A DNA stretch of 64,000 nucleotides from Pseudoips prasinana (GCA_951640165.1 OX621241.1:8369001-8433000), one strand, 5' to 3'; positions 44,936 to 55,334 are shown, counted from the first letter of the stretch. The notes: generated by a model not told the origin, from the sequence alone. Program-made: numbers and translations.

Positions 44936-45777
44936 GGGTTATATTTTAAATAAACTATAGAAATATATATAAAACAAAGAAAGAAATATTCATAAACGTT
45001 GCACCACTTTAAGTGTTGGTGCCAATGGTATTTATGTTAGTTTATATTTAGATGTAAAGCATTTCATTTATGATTTACCAGTTTAAATTAGGTTATTAAT
45101 GATCGGAGTAGGTAAAGCTATTTAGGGCTAAAGACTTCAAATGTATATATTATGAATATGACACCGGTATTTCAGGAATGCTGAATTGTAGTAGTGCATA
45201 CTTTGTGTCTAAATTAAGATTGCATGATTTCTATTTCAACTGGCATTCTCTATGTCAAAACTTATCCACCTATTTATATTTTATTTAACGCAAGTTTAGG
45301 CATAATATAATTTTATGCGGTCAAACCTCAGTTCATCATGCATGCACACATTCGCATGAGAGCCTCTAAAAATCATTACCAACGTTAACAATAAGTATAT
45401 AATGTAAATCCCAGTGAAACCTGAGATCCCAGGCATGTCCATACTATTAAAAATGTCGCAAGTACCAAAAATCGCTCTACCTATTCGGATCTATGGTTAT
45501 TATTAACATCGTCACAATTCGTGATGTGTAATCGATAGCAATGTTATAACTTTAACGTCTCTGCATTTAAAGTCCGGAATACCCAAAAGCGGGTATTGCA
45601 TATGTAATATCAACGACGCCGCTAGTCTGCAGGGGATTAGAAAGAGACTTAATTCGCAAGAAATCTTCACGGCATCCGCTCACCAGCACGACAGGTCTAG
45701 GACACGAAGCTAATATATTCAAAACATGGACTAACACACATTTTCTCTATAATACGGTACGCTTATTCTGTTTACCT
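44936..45777. other. Unassigned AT-rich DNA
   Basis: No gene or recognised repeat. Confidence 0.3.
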
Positions 45778-45960
45778 GTGCCTCTAGCACGAGTTCCTGC
45801 AGTTTACTTACTCGATCACACGTACAGTTTCGTCCCATATATTGAGCACCAGAGTTTTAGTTCTTAATAGTTTCCGCGAGAGGCGCTGGTGCTCAATGTA
45901 TGGGAGGAAACTGTACGTATGATCGAGTAAGTAAACTGCAGGAACTCGTGCTAGAGGCAC
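45778..45960. mobile_element. 183-bp palindromic element, 74-bp arms
   Basis: 45778-45851 and 45887-45960 are reverse complements at 71 of 74 positions, beginning GTGCCTCTAGCACGAGTTCC, with a 35-bp centre. The pattern fits a foldback MITE or a recent inverted duplication. No clear target duplication is seen in the flanks (TTTACCT, TGTTCGA). Confidence 0.75.
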
Positions 45961-47257
45961 TGTTCGATTATACGTTTGTACGAGCTGGCGCTTTATACGG
46001 CTATATTCAGCTACTACTGTCTCATAGCTATTACTTCGTCTACGAACGACGCAATTAAGGACTTAGGTGTGAAGACAAAACATGGACTGGTATAACGTCT
46101 ACCTTTGTTTCTAGGAATATGGTCCAGTGATATGTTCACGGTTAGAGGTGTAACATTATACCATATTAAAAAAATAATTTAATCTATACTAATGAATGTA
46201 ATCGTCCGGCCTACTAATCCGGGGAAGGCGCTCTGCGTTTAGCTACGAACGACACATACTGGCAGATCTAATTTAATTTACCCTTGCTAACACCCTTCCG
46301 AAGTATTAAATTTACTCTTTGCATTGCTAATAATACTATAATGTAAATACTGCTTGATATTAAACTAACATTTCATATGTTAGTTTTATATAAGTAATTT
46401 ATTTTTTACTTTTATTCTAAGGATGTCGTTATTAATTCTATTTTATAAATGCACCATATAGATTTTGTTCCAACCGGTAGGTACTTAAGGACAACAGTTG
46501 TAGAAGTGGATATTATTATTATAAAACAGTAATTATTTTTGACGAACGGCCATTCAAAATAGTATTTAGACGAAACAGGTACCTACCTACCCAAACATTT
46601 TTAGGTACATACCTTGAATTTCTGGCAGAAAAAGATAATGATCGCTTTGGAACGTGTTATTTCTACGTTTGTAAATTCCTAAACGAAATTACATCTGAGA
46701 TAACATTCCATTGTTGAATTAGCTCAGCAGCAAACCCTGGGAGGCAAGTGATGTCATTGACCTCATGATTATTGTTTGGTTGAAAAACGTGAGTGATGTC
46801 ATACTATGAACTGTAAACGAGGTGACGGAATAGGTACCTGGCTAGTATAACAGTCATCATCAATTCGCTTAACATTTTTTCATCGATAATTAGGCACGAA
46901 TGACGTTCATAACAGGCTAGGTCAGTTTTAAAGAAGAAAACATGTAACCTAAAGAATTAATATCTTAGTAAACAGTAGTACGTGTATATTATTTGAAGGA
47001 ATGCGCCTACTCGTAGAAATATGTTTGGAGCCATTTGGACTAGTAAGTAGCTACTCTAATGGCCTCTACGGATCCTGCTATTAAATCTATGTGCAGTAGC
47101 TTGGTATACACGAATGGGAGCTAACGATGGTGCATTGTGGTTGGCAAAACATTATGCACTCACGGCAGTGACCAATCATAACGCTGCATGTGGAACGACA
47201 GCTGGAGCTAGAACTTGTGCATACGTTTAGTTTTTTGCACGCTCATTTTAAAGACAA
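45961..47257. other. Unassigned AT-rich DNA
   Basis: No supportable gene or known repeat. Confidence 0.3.
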
Positions 47258-47382
47258 ACACCCTTATGTAAAAACGAAGTCTAAAGTTAAACTATGAATC
47301 AAGCAATCTCATTGGATGGTATTCGACTAAACCAAGGACCAACTGCAGTTTAACTTTTGACTTAGTGTTTAAATAAGGGTGT
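47258..47382. mobile_element. Small inverted-repeat element (MITE-like)
   Basis: ACACCCTTATGTAAAAACGA at 47258 onward and the reverse complement of 47347-47382 match over 36 bp with about five mismatches. The outer ends are ACACCCTTAT and ATAAGGGTGT, and the total is 125 bp. Confidence 0.6.
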
Positions 47383-48363
47383 AAGAGTTCGTGGCTTGAA
47401 AACTTTGCCTCATTAACAATATTAATGTAACTATTAAAAATAGGCACAAATTCAAATACAAAATAGCGCTTAAATAACTACTTACGAATGAACTGCTTTT
47501 GACATCGATAAACTTACAGGTGTGAGTGGGTACTTAATCATGTTTAGTAATTAAGCATTTGTTTAATCTATGAATAATAGGAGAACATTATCGCAAGCAA
47601 TTTTATTCTTCATTGAACAAACACTAAAGAAAATAATTAACGAACAATTACTCGCAAATCTTGCATTTAGACACAAAGCCTATCAATGCCTGATCAAACG
47701 TACTAAAAAAAACGCCATATAAATTTCTCGTTCGCCAGTTACGTACAAACAAATGAGTAATTCACAATTACTATTGACAAAAATTAAGAACAATGCACAA
47801 TCAGATATAGTTATCGGTGATATTAACATGGATAATTCGTCGACACAGCCCGGCCCCGCAGGAAGGCCATGTTTCGCAAGCGGCCAGGGCGCCAGGTCGC
47901 CAATTCGACATTGTATAGATGTTTCCACGTGGGGGCCGAAAACGGAAACATGGGTCACAACTCTGGCATACAAAACATGTGTAAGCACTCTCAAGACTGA
48001 AGAGTATCATTAAAACTGCGGGCTTTAAGCCCACGCGACATTACCAAGTTAACTAATTCAGAAACACAAATTAATTCATAAGTTTAAAACTTTCCTAACT
48101 GGAATTCATGGTTAAGCCCAGTAATTTTTAATGGAACCTCGGTCCGCTTCAAGTATTTTACGAGAGGAATTACTGAGTACCTTTGTTACAAGCCAATATA
48201 TGATTAGGAGTCTACCCCGAGCAAACAAACGGGATACCTCACTCAAGACATTTTTTTTACTGTCGGGACTAATCCCTCCCTCTTACCCACCACTGCAACT
48301 CCTGTAAGCCAGGATCAACAGTGGCACACAATGAAATGACACTGAGCGGTGAAGCTCAGGCAT
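47383..48363. other. Unassigned DNA with a GC-rich open patch
   Basis: 47,830-48,000 is GC-richer and open in two opposite frames (47,753-48,013 plus, 47,683-47,994 minus), with no recognised domain in either. A short palindrome GTGGGCTTAAAGCCCGC-like element lies at 48,018-48,037. Confidence 0.35.
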
Positions 48364-48426
48364 GTCCCGGGGATTCGCTTTAACTGTCTTGGGGGTTCCA
48401 AGACAGTTAAAGCGAATCCCCGGGAC
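48364..48426. repeat. Perfect 29-bp palindrome, 5-nt loop
   Basis: 48364-48392 (starting GTCCCGGGGATTCGCTTTAA) is the exact reverse complement of 48398-48426; the loop is GGGTT. Confidence 0.97.
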
Positions 48427-48455
48427 GAGTTTAATCAGAAAGAGAAAAAGGAGGA

Positions 48456-48502
48456 GTCAAAAAATGTCAAGACATGGCAAATATGTCTTGACATTTTTTG
48501 AC
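48456..48502. repeat. Perfect 20-bp palindrome, 7-nt loop
   Basis: GTCAAAAAATGTCAAGACAT at 48456-48475 pairs exactly with 48483-48502; the loop is GGCAAAT. It begins only 29 bp after the previous palindrome. Confidence 0.97.
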
Positions 48503-48834
48503 GCTTACGCCAAAAAGGACTTTTTTTCAGGCTTATCACGGAATAATGGCTGGATATTAACCACACATTTTGAAAATTAAATTAACTATAGGTTAGTGTA
48601 AATTGTACATGTCATTTAAGAGGAGATGCATAAAATTACAAATTATTTGTTTATGGGCATCTTTGTGACTTGTTGAAATCTAAGGTGTAAATGAACTCAC
48701 AATGATATAACTATACTAGAATAATGTGACTATAGAATGTGTCCTCTTCTTTCGTATAAGTCGACTCTGATATAACTCGAGATTAAATTACTCACCTGTC
48801 TGGCGAACCCCTTAAACTTTTATTTAAATTTTAC
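48503..48834. other. Unassigned AT-rich DNA
   Basis: No gene or recognised repeat. Confidence 0.3.
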
Positions 48835-49130
48835 ACTAGGGGAATAAATCCTACTTAGGGTACTTTACAAACATGCAATTACATACATACACGGACTCAC
48901 GCCTGTTTCCCATAGGGGTAGGCGGAGACAACGGATTACCATTTCTCACGATCTTTGCACACGTCTTATGCCTCGAACTTGCAATACACGAACACATAGT
49001 AGACCCAGACTGGACTGTCTGGTCCAGTCAACCAATTATGGGTCACACAAATATTCGTCCAGTGCGGGGTTCGAGCCCGAAACAACAAATCACCGAGGTA
49101 GTGGCGAGACGACTACTTTAAGCACTCGTC
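48835..49130 (-). mobile_element. SINE family C, long copy
   Basis: AGGGTACTTTACAAACATGC, then a longer middle (CTGTTTCCCATAGGGGTAGG, ACCATTTCTCACGATCTTTG), CAGTCAACCAATTATGGGTC, ACACAAATATTCGTCCAGTG, CGGGGTTCGAGCCCGAAACA and a head ending GACTACTTTAAGCACTCG. The middle part (partly GGTAGGCGGAGACAACGGAT) is shared with the copy at 56.2 kb. The plus frames over it are by-products. Confidence 0.7.
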
Positions 49131-49767
49131 AAAGTTTCATTAATCTTTTATAGTTTATTAGCACCTGATTAGTATGACGCAGATTCGTATTGGCCGTGTG
49201 CTATAAGATCCCGCTTCGTGCCTCTGTTAATTTGCCAACCACGAATAATAAAGCATCTGACGAATTGAATCTCTCAGTAATCCTCTGACGATAACGCAGG
49301 ACACGAGTAGTTCAAACGTTTATAAATTCGATTAGATATGATTGATGACCAAGAGGTCGGGGGGCACTGTGTGCGGTCCACACACATTGCCCACGGGAAC
49401 TTGCCGAGCGTCTATAGAATGGACATGTCAGATCCGATACCAAGTGAAAAATTAACGTTTCATCCAGCCGTCTTTACCCATTTTTTGTTCATATATGTTT
49501 ATTATATGCTCGCACTAGAGATATATATATAACCTATCGCTGTATTATGAAGAGCTTTATAAACTTTCAATTCACGGAAGCAATGTATAACCACTAACCA
49601 GACTCTTTTTTTCTTCGAGGGTAGTTGTATAGTGCACATTGCTGTTAATTAGCTCTATATTTAAAAATAGTTTTAAATAAGAATAACTCATAATTTTACA
49701 CATTTAATGATATTAATTGAAAGTTAATACAGTTTACCTACCGGAATAGCATTATCTCCAGTACACA
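49131..49767. other. Unassigned; includes the likely 5' UTR of the LINE
   Basis: No independent gene. The 5' end of the LINE must lie somewhere in this stretch, or just before ORF1, but I cannot fix it because no target duplication is visible. Candidate start motifs such as CTTCGAGGGTAGTTG near 49,615 are not proven. Confidence 0.35.
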
Positions 49768-50514
49768 ATGGAATCTATTAAGCAGTCCATGAGTGAAATG
49801 AGGGAGGAGTTCACAAGGCTAAACACACGTATGGGTGCCATTGCTGCTGAATTACAGAAGTCCCCAAGCATCAGTGGATCTGCAAGCACCTCAGGAATGG
49901 CCACAGAATTCCAAACTTTCCGGAACAATGTTGTTGACATCATGAACAATCTACAGCGGCAGGTTGATCTACTTGCTCAAGATGCTGATCGCCTTGAGAT
50001 GCGTGGTCGCCGGAAGATTCTCTTGCTACATGGTGTCACAGAAAATCCCAAGGAAAACATTGAAGAAGTTGTTGCAGGTATTGTTCAGGACCAATTACAT
50101 ATGCCATCATTCTCAACTGGGGACATCAAAAGGTGTCACAGGATGGGGAGTTCATCGACTAAGAAGTCTCGCCCAATACTATTTAAGCTGCATGATAGAA
50201 CACTTCGCGATAAGATCTGGTTTGGAAAGGCAAAGCTCAAAGGTTCCGGTATCACATTATCGGAGTTTCTGACGAAGATGCGGCACGATCTTTTCATGAA
50301 GGTACGTGACAGATATGGAGTAAATCGCTCGTTTACTAAGCAGGGTGAAATCTTCTATGTCTCGGAAACGAATGGGGCGCGTAAGAAAATTACATGTCTC
50401 GCCGACTTGAATTGTATTCCTTTGGATAATACTCTGTCGCAAGAAACTGCCAAGCCGGTCGTATGCACCAAAACCACCAAGCCCAAACGTACAGCTGCGA
50501 CAAGTAAAAAATGA
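49768..50514 (+). CDS. LINE ORF1 protein (L1 ORF1p-like RNA chaperone)
   Basis: A 248-residue protein that would bind the element's RNA and form ribonucleoprotein particles in the cytoplasm. Residues 1-30 and about 45-80 are predicted coiled-coil-like (heptad spacing in MESIKQSMSEMREEFTRLNT and NNVVDIMNNLQRQVDLLAQD). Residues 82-155 look like an RRM-type domain starting KILLLHGVTENP and containing KRCHRMG at 121-127. Residues 160-215 match a C-terminal domain (SEFLTKMRHDLFMKVRDRYG). The tail (233-248) is lysine-rich. There is no CCHC zinc knuckle. This is the coiled coil / RRM / CTD architecture of L1-type ORF1p, known also in some insect LINEs. The start ATG is the first in frame and opens the coiled coil. 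It lies upstream of ORF2 on the same strand. The assignment is inferred from domain order, not from database matches. Confidence 0.85.
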   Translation: MESIKQSMSEMREEFTRLNTRMGAIAAELQKSPSISGSASTSGMATEFQTFRNNVVDIMNNLQRQVDLLAQDADRLEMRGRRKILLLHGVTENPKENIEEVVAGIVQDQLHMPSFSTGDIKRCHRMGSSSTKKSRPILFKLHDRTLRDKIWFGKAKLKGSGITLSEFLTKMRHDLFMKVRDRYGVNRSFTKQGEIFYVSETNGARKKITCLADLNCIPLDNTLSQETAKPVVCTKTTKPKRTAATSKK

Positions 50515-51193
50515 GATTTTTTCTAATGTAGCTTCATTCAGTCAAAGTGTGTTCTTGTTTTTTAGTTAACATTCCAGTTACGTACAAGCTATACGTATGT
50601 CACGTTTATAGTTACTTCGAAACTCAAACACCCACATTGTGAGTATTATGAATAATCAAAATAGTGCATTTAAACAGGGTAATCATCACAAATTAAAATA
50701 ATATCTGAGTTACAAATCACCTACTACTTGTAATTAATTGTTTGTCTACTTTTAATGTCAGGCAAAGAGTATGTAAGCATACTGTAGCCACGTTTTTTTC
50801 GGTCATTTTAGTTCTTTATCGTCATAATTTCGACATTTTAGTCCAAATTGAATTTAAATTGAATTTTGTAAATGAACCATAGTATTTTATAATATATATA
50901 ATTAAATAGCATTTTAGTACCTTTTCATCAAACTTCACATAATAGCTATAATACAGACAGCGTTACTCATGATGACACACTATTTTGATTACTTATATTT
51001 TTTATTTTTATTTGCTTGTACTTAGCTGCACTGCTTATATGTATATAAATAGTTTTAACATTGTAAATGTGATACCTTACAATGCAGCCGGTGGGTGGAC
51101 TGTGTGACTTTAGTATAAATTGTTTTATTGTAAATATTTTGACATTATTATATTTATTTTATTTTATATAGGTATTTTATATTATATTTTATT
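50515..51193 (+). other. Inter-ORF region of the LINE (679 nt)
   Basis: AT-rich with no open frame linking ORF1 to ORF2, which are in different frames. It is much longer than the short gap or overlap usual in two-ORF LINEs. A string TTTTATATAGGTATTT near 51,162-51,177 could be read as a weak splice acceptor just before ORF2. There is also CAGCCGGTGGGTGGACTG near 51,085. How ORF2 is translated from this arrangement is not evident. Confidence 0.6.
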
Positions 51194-54115
51194 ATGTCAG
51201 ACTGTAGTGATAAAGATAGCTTTTACTCAGCCAGTAGTAATGGTGATAGCTTCTCGAGTATACCTTCACTAACGGACACTCTGACACAGAAATTTTTCGA
51301 TGTTCCCCGTAATTTCAATGTAGTTCACATAAATGCCCAAAGCATTCCGGCTCACTTCCCCGATATGCTGGCCACCTTCGACTGTAAAAATATCCATGCT
51401 ATCCTTGTCTCAGAATCTTGGTTGAAACCTTGTCTCCCTTCATTAGCTTACTCACTTCCAGGATTTGAGCTCATTCGTAATGATCGTGTGAAAGGAAACG
51501 GTGGAGGCGTGGCAATCTATCTGCGTTCTAATATTTCCTTCTCTGTAGTCGACGTCTCTGAGCAACCACCACCTGCAAATGGCGGTGAGCACCTTTTCCT
51601 GGAAGTGCATCTTCACCATACAAAGCTTTTGCTTGGAGTCTATTACTGTCCTTCTCTCCGTATTAACTATTTCTCGTCATTAGAAAACCTTCTTGAAAAA
51701 CTTGTACCTTCTTACAGTCACGCAATTATCATGGGCGACTTTAATACCTGTCTACTCAAAAATGATTTCCGCTCCTCATCGTTAACTGCAATTTCCGATT
51801 CTCTTAACTTATCAATCCTACCCCTTAATGCTACCCATAATTTTCCTAATTCTACTCCATCGCTTCTTGATCTTATCTTTATTTCTTCTCCTCAACACAT
51901 CCATAAGCACGGACAGTGCTCTGCTGACGCCTTTTCCTATCACGACCTTATATTCTTGTCCTATAAAGTTCGCCCACCGAAAGCGAAGCCTAAAATCATC
52001 CTGCAACGTAATTTTGGTGGCATCGATCTGGAGAATCTTCGGGAGGATGCTGGTAGCATCGATTGGACACCTGTGTATACTGCTACATCTGTCGACGCTA
52101 TGGTCACAGTATTTAACAACGAGCTCCTACAGTTGTACGACAAGCATGCTCCAATACGGCCTATTAAATTGAAACACCTACCTGCTCCTTGGCTATCTGA
52201 TGAAATTAAAGCTCTCCAAAACAAAAAAATCGCGGCAAAATCAAAATACAAAGGTCGGCCAACGGATTTGAACCGCGACAAATATATCTTTTTACGAAAT
52301 CACTGCAACAAGGTGTGTAGGAATGCACAACGCCAGCACATTCACAACTCTGTACAAAACGGTGATCCCGCTAAAGTATGGAAATTTCTAAACTCAATAG
52401 GGATTGGAAAGTCTCGCCAAAATGCAATTCCTAAAGACTTAGATGTCAATTTACTCAATAAACATTTTACTGCGTCGTCCAATTTTGATAGGGCACTTAA
52501 AATTAATACATTAAATTATCTTTCATCGCTACCTATCCCCAAATACTCTCAGTTCGTCTTTAATCAATTGTCGGCTTGTGATGTCAGTAAGAGTATACTG
52601 TCAATATCATCCAATGCTGTAGGAACTGACACTATCAGTCGTAATATGATCATTCCCATCCTTAATGAAATCCTTCCTGTCTTATGCCATATCCTTAATT
52701 TTTCCCTATCCCATGGGGTCTTTCCATCAGCATGGAAAGACGGCCAAATAACCCCGTTACCAAAAAAATCCAATCCAAGTTCCTTTTCCGAGTACCGTCC
52801 TATCTCCATACTGCCATTCCTCTCCAAAGTCCTAGAACGCCTTATTCATAACCAATTGAACTCCTTTCTATGCAAAAATAATCTCCTGAATCCTGTCCAA
52901 TCCGGCTTCCGTCCTGGTCATAGTACCATGACTGCCTTGATTCATATTACGGAGGATATTAGGTCGGGCATGGAGGAGGGTGATCTGACGGTGTTAGCAT
53001 TACTTGATTTCAGTAATGCATTTAACACCGTCGATCACGATATCTTGACAGGTATACTCTGCTCTATTAACATATCTCCAACGGCAATTGACTGGTTTCG
53101 TAATTACCTGTCTGGCCGCCGGCAACGTATACGTATTGATGACAGCTACTCTTCGTGGTGCAATACAAATGTTGGTGTGCCTCAGGGTGGCGTTCTATCT
53201 CCGTTACTTTTTGCAATTTTCATAAATTCCATATCCAATCAACTTATTTCATCCTACCACCTTTACGCAGATGATCTTCAAATATATTCAAAAGCACCAC
53301 TTGAAGAGCTTCACGAAGCCATTCATAATATTAATACCGACTTATGTCAGATAAGCAGCTGGGCAAGGTCATATGGACTGCAAATAAATACATCAAAAAC
53401 GCAAGTCATTGTTGTTGGTAGCTCCAGAAAGATTTCTATGGTAGACTGGTCGCTTGTACCACAGGTGCGCTTTAATGGTTCAGTCATACCGCTCTCGAAG
53501 ACGGTAAAAAACCTTGGTATACATATTGATACCACGTTATCCTGGGGCCCACAGGTTAAAGAAGTTAGTCGAAAAATGTTTGCTTCCGCTGGGTCACTTA
53601 GACGACTTCGTAATTTTTTGCCGACCACCACCAAGATTGCGCTAGCCCATTCCCTTCTCCTACCGATTTTAGACTACGCTGATGCCAGCTATCTCGATAT
53701 CACGGAGGACCAATTAAACAAACTTGAGAGGCTCCAAAATTTTTGTATTCGTTTCATATTTGGTTTGCGTAAATATGATCATGTTTCCGAATTTCGTGCA
53801 AAACTCAAGTGGTTACCTATACGACTTCGCCGGAATGCTCACATTGTTTCTCTTCTATATAGTATATTGTTCAATCCAGCTACTCCGACTTACTTAAAGG
53901 AACGTTTTGAGTTCCTCCACGAGACACATTCGAGGTTGCTGAGATCATCGAAAAATTTACGAATCAAGATACCAATGCACTCCACAAAATTTTTAGACCA
54001 TTCCTTTTCCGTACAAGCTGCCCGATTGTGGAATGCTTTGCCAGAGACAGTGAGAGGTGCTCAGTCACTGGACATTTTTAAGAAAATGGTGAAGAGTTAC
54101 TATCTTTCTCTTTAA
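51194..54115 (+). CDS. LINE ORF2: APE-type endonuclease and reverse transcriptase
   Basis: A 973-residue protein that would nick target DNA and copy the element's RNA at the nick. The endonuclease (about residues 41-260) shows HINAQSI (46-52), SESW (73-76), GDFN (181-184), LLDLIFI (224-230) and SYHDLI (248-253), where the last position corresponds to the usual SDH motif. The reverse transcriptase (about 505-770) shows EYRPISILPFLSK (533-545), QSGFRPGHST (569-578), motif A LALLDFSNAFNTVDHD (601-616), motif B GVPQGGVLSP (661-670) and motif C YADD (691-694, DNA 53264-53275). The post-RT region has LPILDYADASYLDI and ends in ARLWNALPETVRG and SYYLSL. The frame is open throughout. The length is normal for CR1/L2-group ORF2. 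The start ATG precedes the endonuclease by about 40 residues. The clade (CR1, L2, Kiri or Daphne-like) cannot be settled by eye. Confidence 0.93.
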   Translation: MSDCSDKDSFYSASSNGDSFSSIPSLTDTLTQKFFDVPRNFNVVHINAQSIPAHFPDMLATFDCKNIHAILVSESWLKPCLPSLAYSLPGFELIRNDRVKGNGGGVAIYLRSNISFSVVDVSEQPPPANGGEHLFLEVHLHHTKLLLGVYYCPSLRINYFSSLENLLEKLVPSYSHAIIMGDFNTCLLKNDFRSSSLTAISDSLNLSILPLNATHNFPNSTPSLLDLIFISSPQHIHKHGQCSADAFSYHDLIFLSYKVRPPKAKPKIILQRNFGGIDLENLREDAGSIDWTPVYTATSVDAMVTVFNNELLQLYDKHAPIRPIKLKHLPAPWLSDEIKALQNKKIAAKSKYKGRPTDLNRDKYIFLRNHCNKVCRNAQRQHIHNSVQNGDPAKVWKFLNSIGIGKSRQNAIPKDLDVNLLNKHFTASSNFDRALKINTLNYLSSLPIPKYSQFVFNQLSACDVSKSILSISSNAVGTDTISRNMIIPILNEILPVLCHILNFSLSHGVFPSAWKDGQITPLPKKSNPSSFSEYRPISILPFLSKVLERLIHNQLNSFLCKNNLLNPVQSGFRPGHSTMTALIHITEDIRSGMEEGDLTVLALLDFSNAFNTVDHDILTGILCSINISPTAIDWFRNYLSGRRQRIRIDDSYSSWCNTNVGVPQGGVLSPLLFAIFINSISNQLISSYHLYADDLQIYSKAPLEELHEAIHNINTDLCQISSWARSYGLQINTSKTQVIVVGSSRKISMVDWSLVPQVRFNGSVIPLSKTVKNLGIHIDTTLSWGPQVKEVSRKMFASAGSLRRLRNFLPTTTKIALAHSLLLPILDYADASYLDITEDQLNKLERLQNFCIRFIFGLRKYDHVSEFRAKLKWLPIRLRRNAHIVSLLYSILFNPATPTYLKERFEFLHETHSRLLRSSKNLRIKIPMHSTKFLDHSFSVQAARLWNALPETVRGAQSLDIFKKMVKSYYLSL

Positions 54116-54450
54116 CGTTAAATTACTGTATATCTTATTCTCCTATGACCTGCCGTATATATATATATATATGTATGTATTTATTTATTTATTGTTAAAA
54201 GTACCCATGGTACAAAAAACCACAAAAAAATCACAAAAAAAGAAAATAATCAAAATAAAAAAAATCCTTTCTGCTAATTATGCCAACAAATACCCAAATG
54301 CCTTTTCTTTACTCCTGGTCCATTCAACGGTTGCCTGGAAGAGATCGCACTTAGCGATAAGGCCGCCATTTGTACAATCTTAACATACTCAAAGTTCCTA
54401 TTATATGTATTATTTTTTGGTGTACAATAAAGAGTTACTTACTTACTTAC
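54116..54450 (+). promoter_or_regulatory. LINE 3' UTR with hairpin, polyadenylation signal and (ACTT)n tail
   Basis: Contains a TATATATATATATG run near 54,160, GGTTGCCTGGAAGAGATCGC at 54,329 followed by hairpin ATCGC/GCGAT and AAGGCCGCC, AATAAA at 54426-54431 and three to four ACTT units. The GGTTGCCTGGAAG block recurs near 22,433. An open frame at 54,171-54,383 inside it is not a gene. Confidence 0.75.
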
Positions 54451-54464
54451 TAACAAATATTGTC

Positions 54465-54720
54465 GCAGCGGCTAAGACAGTCGCCTCGCCGCTTCGTGTC
54501 CCGCGCCGGACAACAATTTGTGTGACCCATAAATAGTTGTTCTGAGTCTGGATGTAATTTGTGTCTGTCTATTATATGTTTGTAAAGTACCCCGCGACAC
54601 AGGGATTAGATTCTCTAGTGCGGGCGTTGTATTTTTTAAGAAAAACAAAATATGGATCACACAACTGGTTGTCCTGTGCGAAACCCGAAGCAAGAGGTCG
54701 TGCAGTCACGTGCCCAGATA
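54465..54720. mobile_element. Two SINE C pieces, head-to-head arrangement
   Basis: The plus-oriented piece (54,465-54,640) has AGCGGCTAAGACAGTCGCCT, CGCTTCGTGTCCCGCGCCGG, GTGACCCATAAATAGTTGTT, CTGAGTCTGGATGTAATTTG and AGTACCCCGCGACACAGGGA. The minus-oriented piece (54,650-54,720) has TGGATCACACAACTGGTTGT, CCTGTGCGAAACCCGAAG and GTGCAGTCACGTGCCC. The two run together without a clear gap, giving an inverted SINE pair. Confidence 0.65.
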
Positions 54721-55334
54721 AATTTTTGGTTACTTATATATAACGGCCTTGGGTTGAGATAGTGCGACTGCATATTCTAAGAGTTCAAACCTATTTTGAT
54801 ATCGTTATCAGTGACGTAGGGTCAACACAACACGACTCTCCTTGGCTTCAGTTTTATGAACTAAATTGAATACACTTGCCAAAAATTAAAACTGAATTAA
54901 GCCAGTATATATTTTCAATAAAATGAGCATATAAGATTACAAAATACTCATTAGTATCAAACCCAAAAGAATCTGTTTCAAGCGCGAGTTATTTTGTAGT
55001 TTTATTTGCTGGACAACGTGGAATTATAATCAGCCATCAGTCCTGGAGCCACAAAATGTAAAATTTTATATAATACAAAAAAAAGGCAGACCTTGCCTTG
55101 TTAAAAGGCAGTACATCTATATATTATAGCAATAACTATTTTGAGATAAGGAGTTTCTAGTAATGCTTGTTACTATAGGTTAAGATCGAACATTTCTTAA
55201 GTACCTACCCACGACAGACACTAGATACCTCTATCTGAGTCACATGACATATGAACAATATACTTCAGTATCAAGTCGCTCTACACCGGCTTCACTAATG
55301 AAACATATCAGCTCTCGCCACTGATAGCCATCGT
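54721..55334. other. Unassigned AT-rich DNA
   Basis: No gene or recognised repeat. Confidence 0.3.

Larger units (their letters stand above)
49768..54450 (+). mobile_element. Apparently intact two-ORF LINE (CR1/L2-like, jockey superfamily)
   Basis: The element consists of ORF1 (49768-50514), a 679-nt inter-ORF region, ORF2 (51194-54115) and a 335-nt 3' UTR. The 3' UTR carries GGTTGCCTGGAAGAGATCGC and a small hairpin (54344-54348 with 54354-54358), then AATAAA (54426-54431) and an (ACTT)n tail (54437-54450). CR1/L2-type LINEs end in short tandem repeats rather than poly(A). Both ORFs are open end to end and all core motifs are present, so this copy may be recently inserted. The left boundary is uncertain, so the start given is the ORF1 start. 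A SINE C lies directly after the tail. Confidence 0.88.

Noticed and set aside
47753..48034. Overlapping frames on both strands near 47.9 kb as a gene
   Set aside because: Open on both strands over the same GC-rich patch with no domain; this is more likely compositional.
51818..53634. Reading frames on the minus strand and other frames inside ORF2
   Set aside because: They are shadows of the 973-residue ORF2.
54171..54383. Small lysine-rich protein after ORF2
   Set aside because: It lies in the LINE 3' UTR and is made of A-rich sequence and the 3' hairpin.
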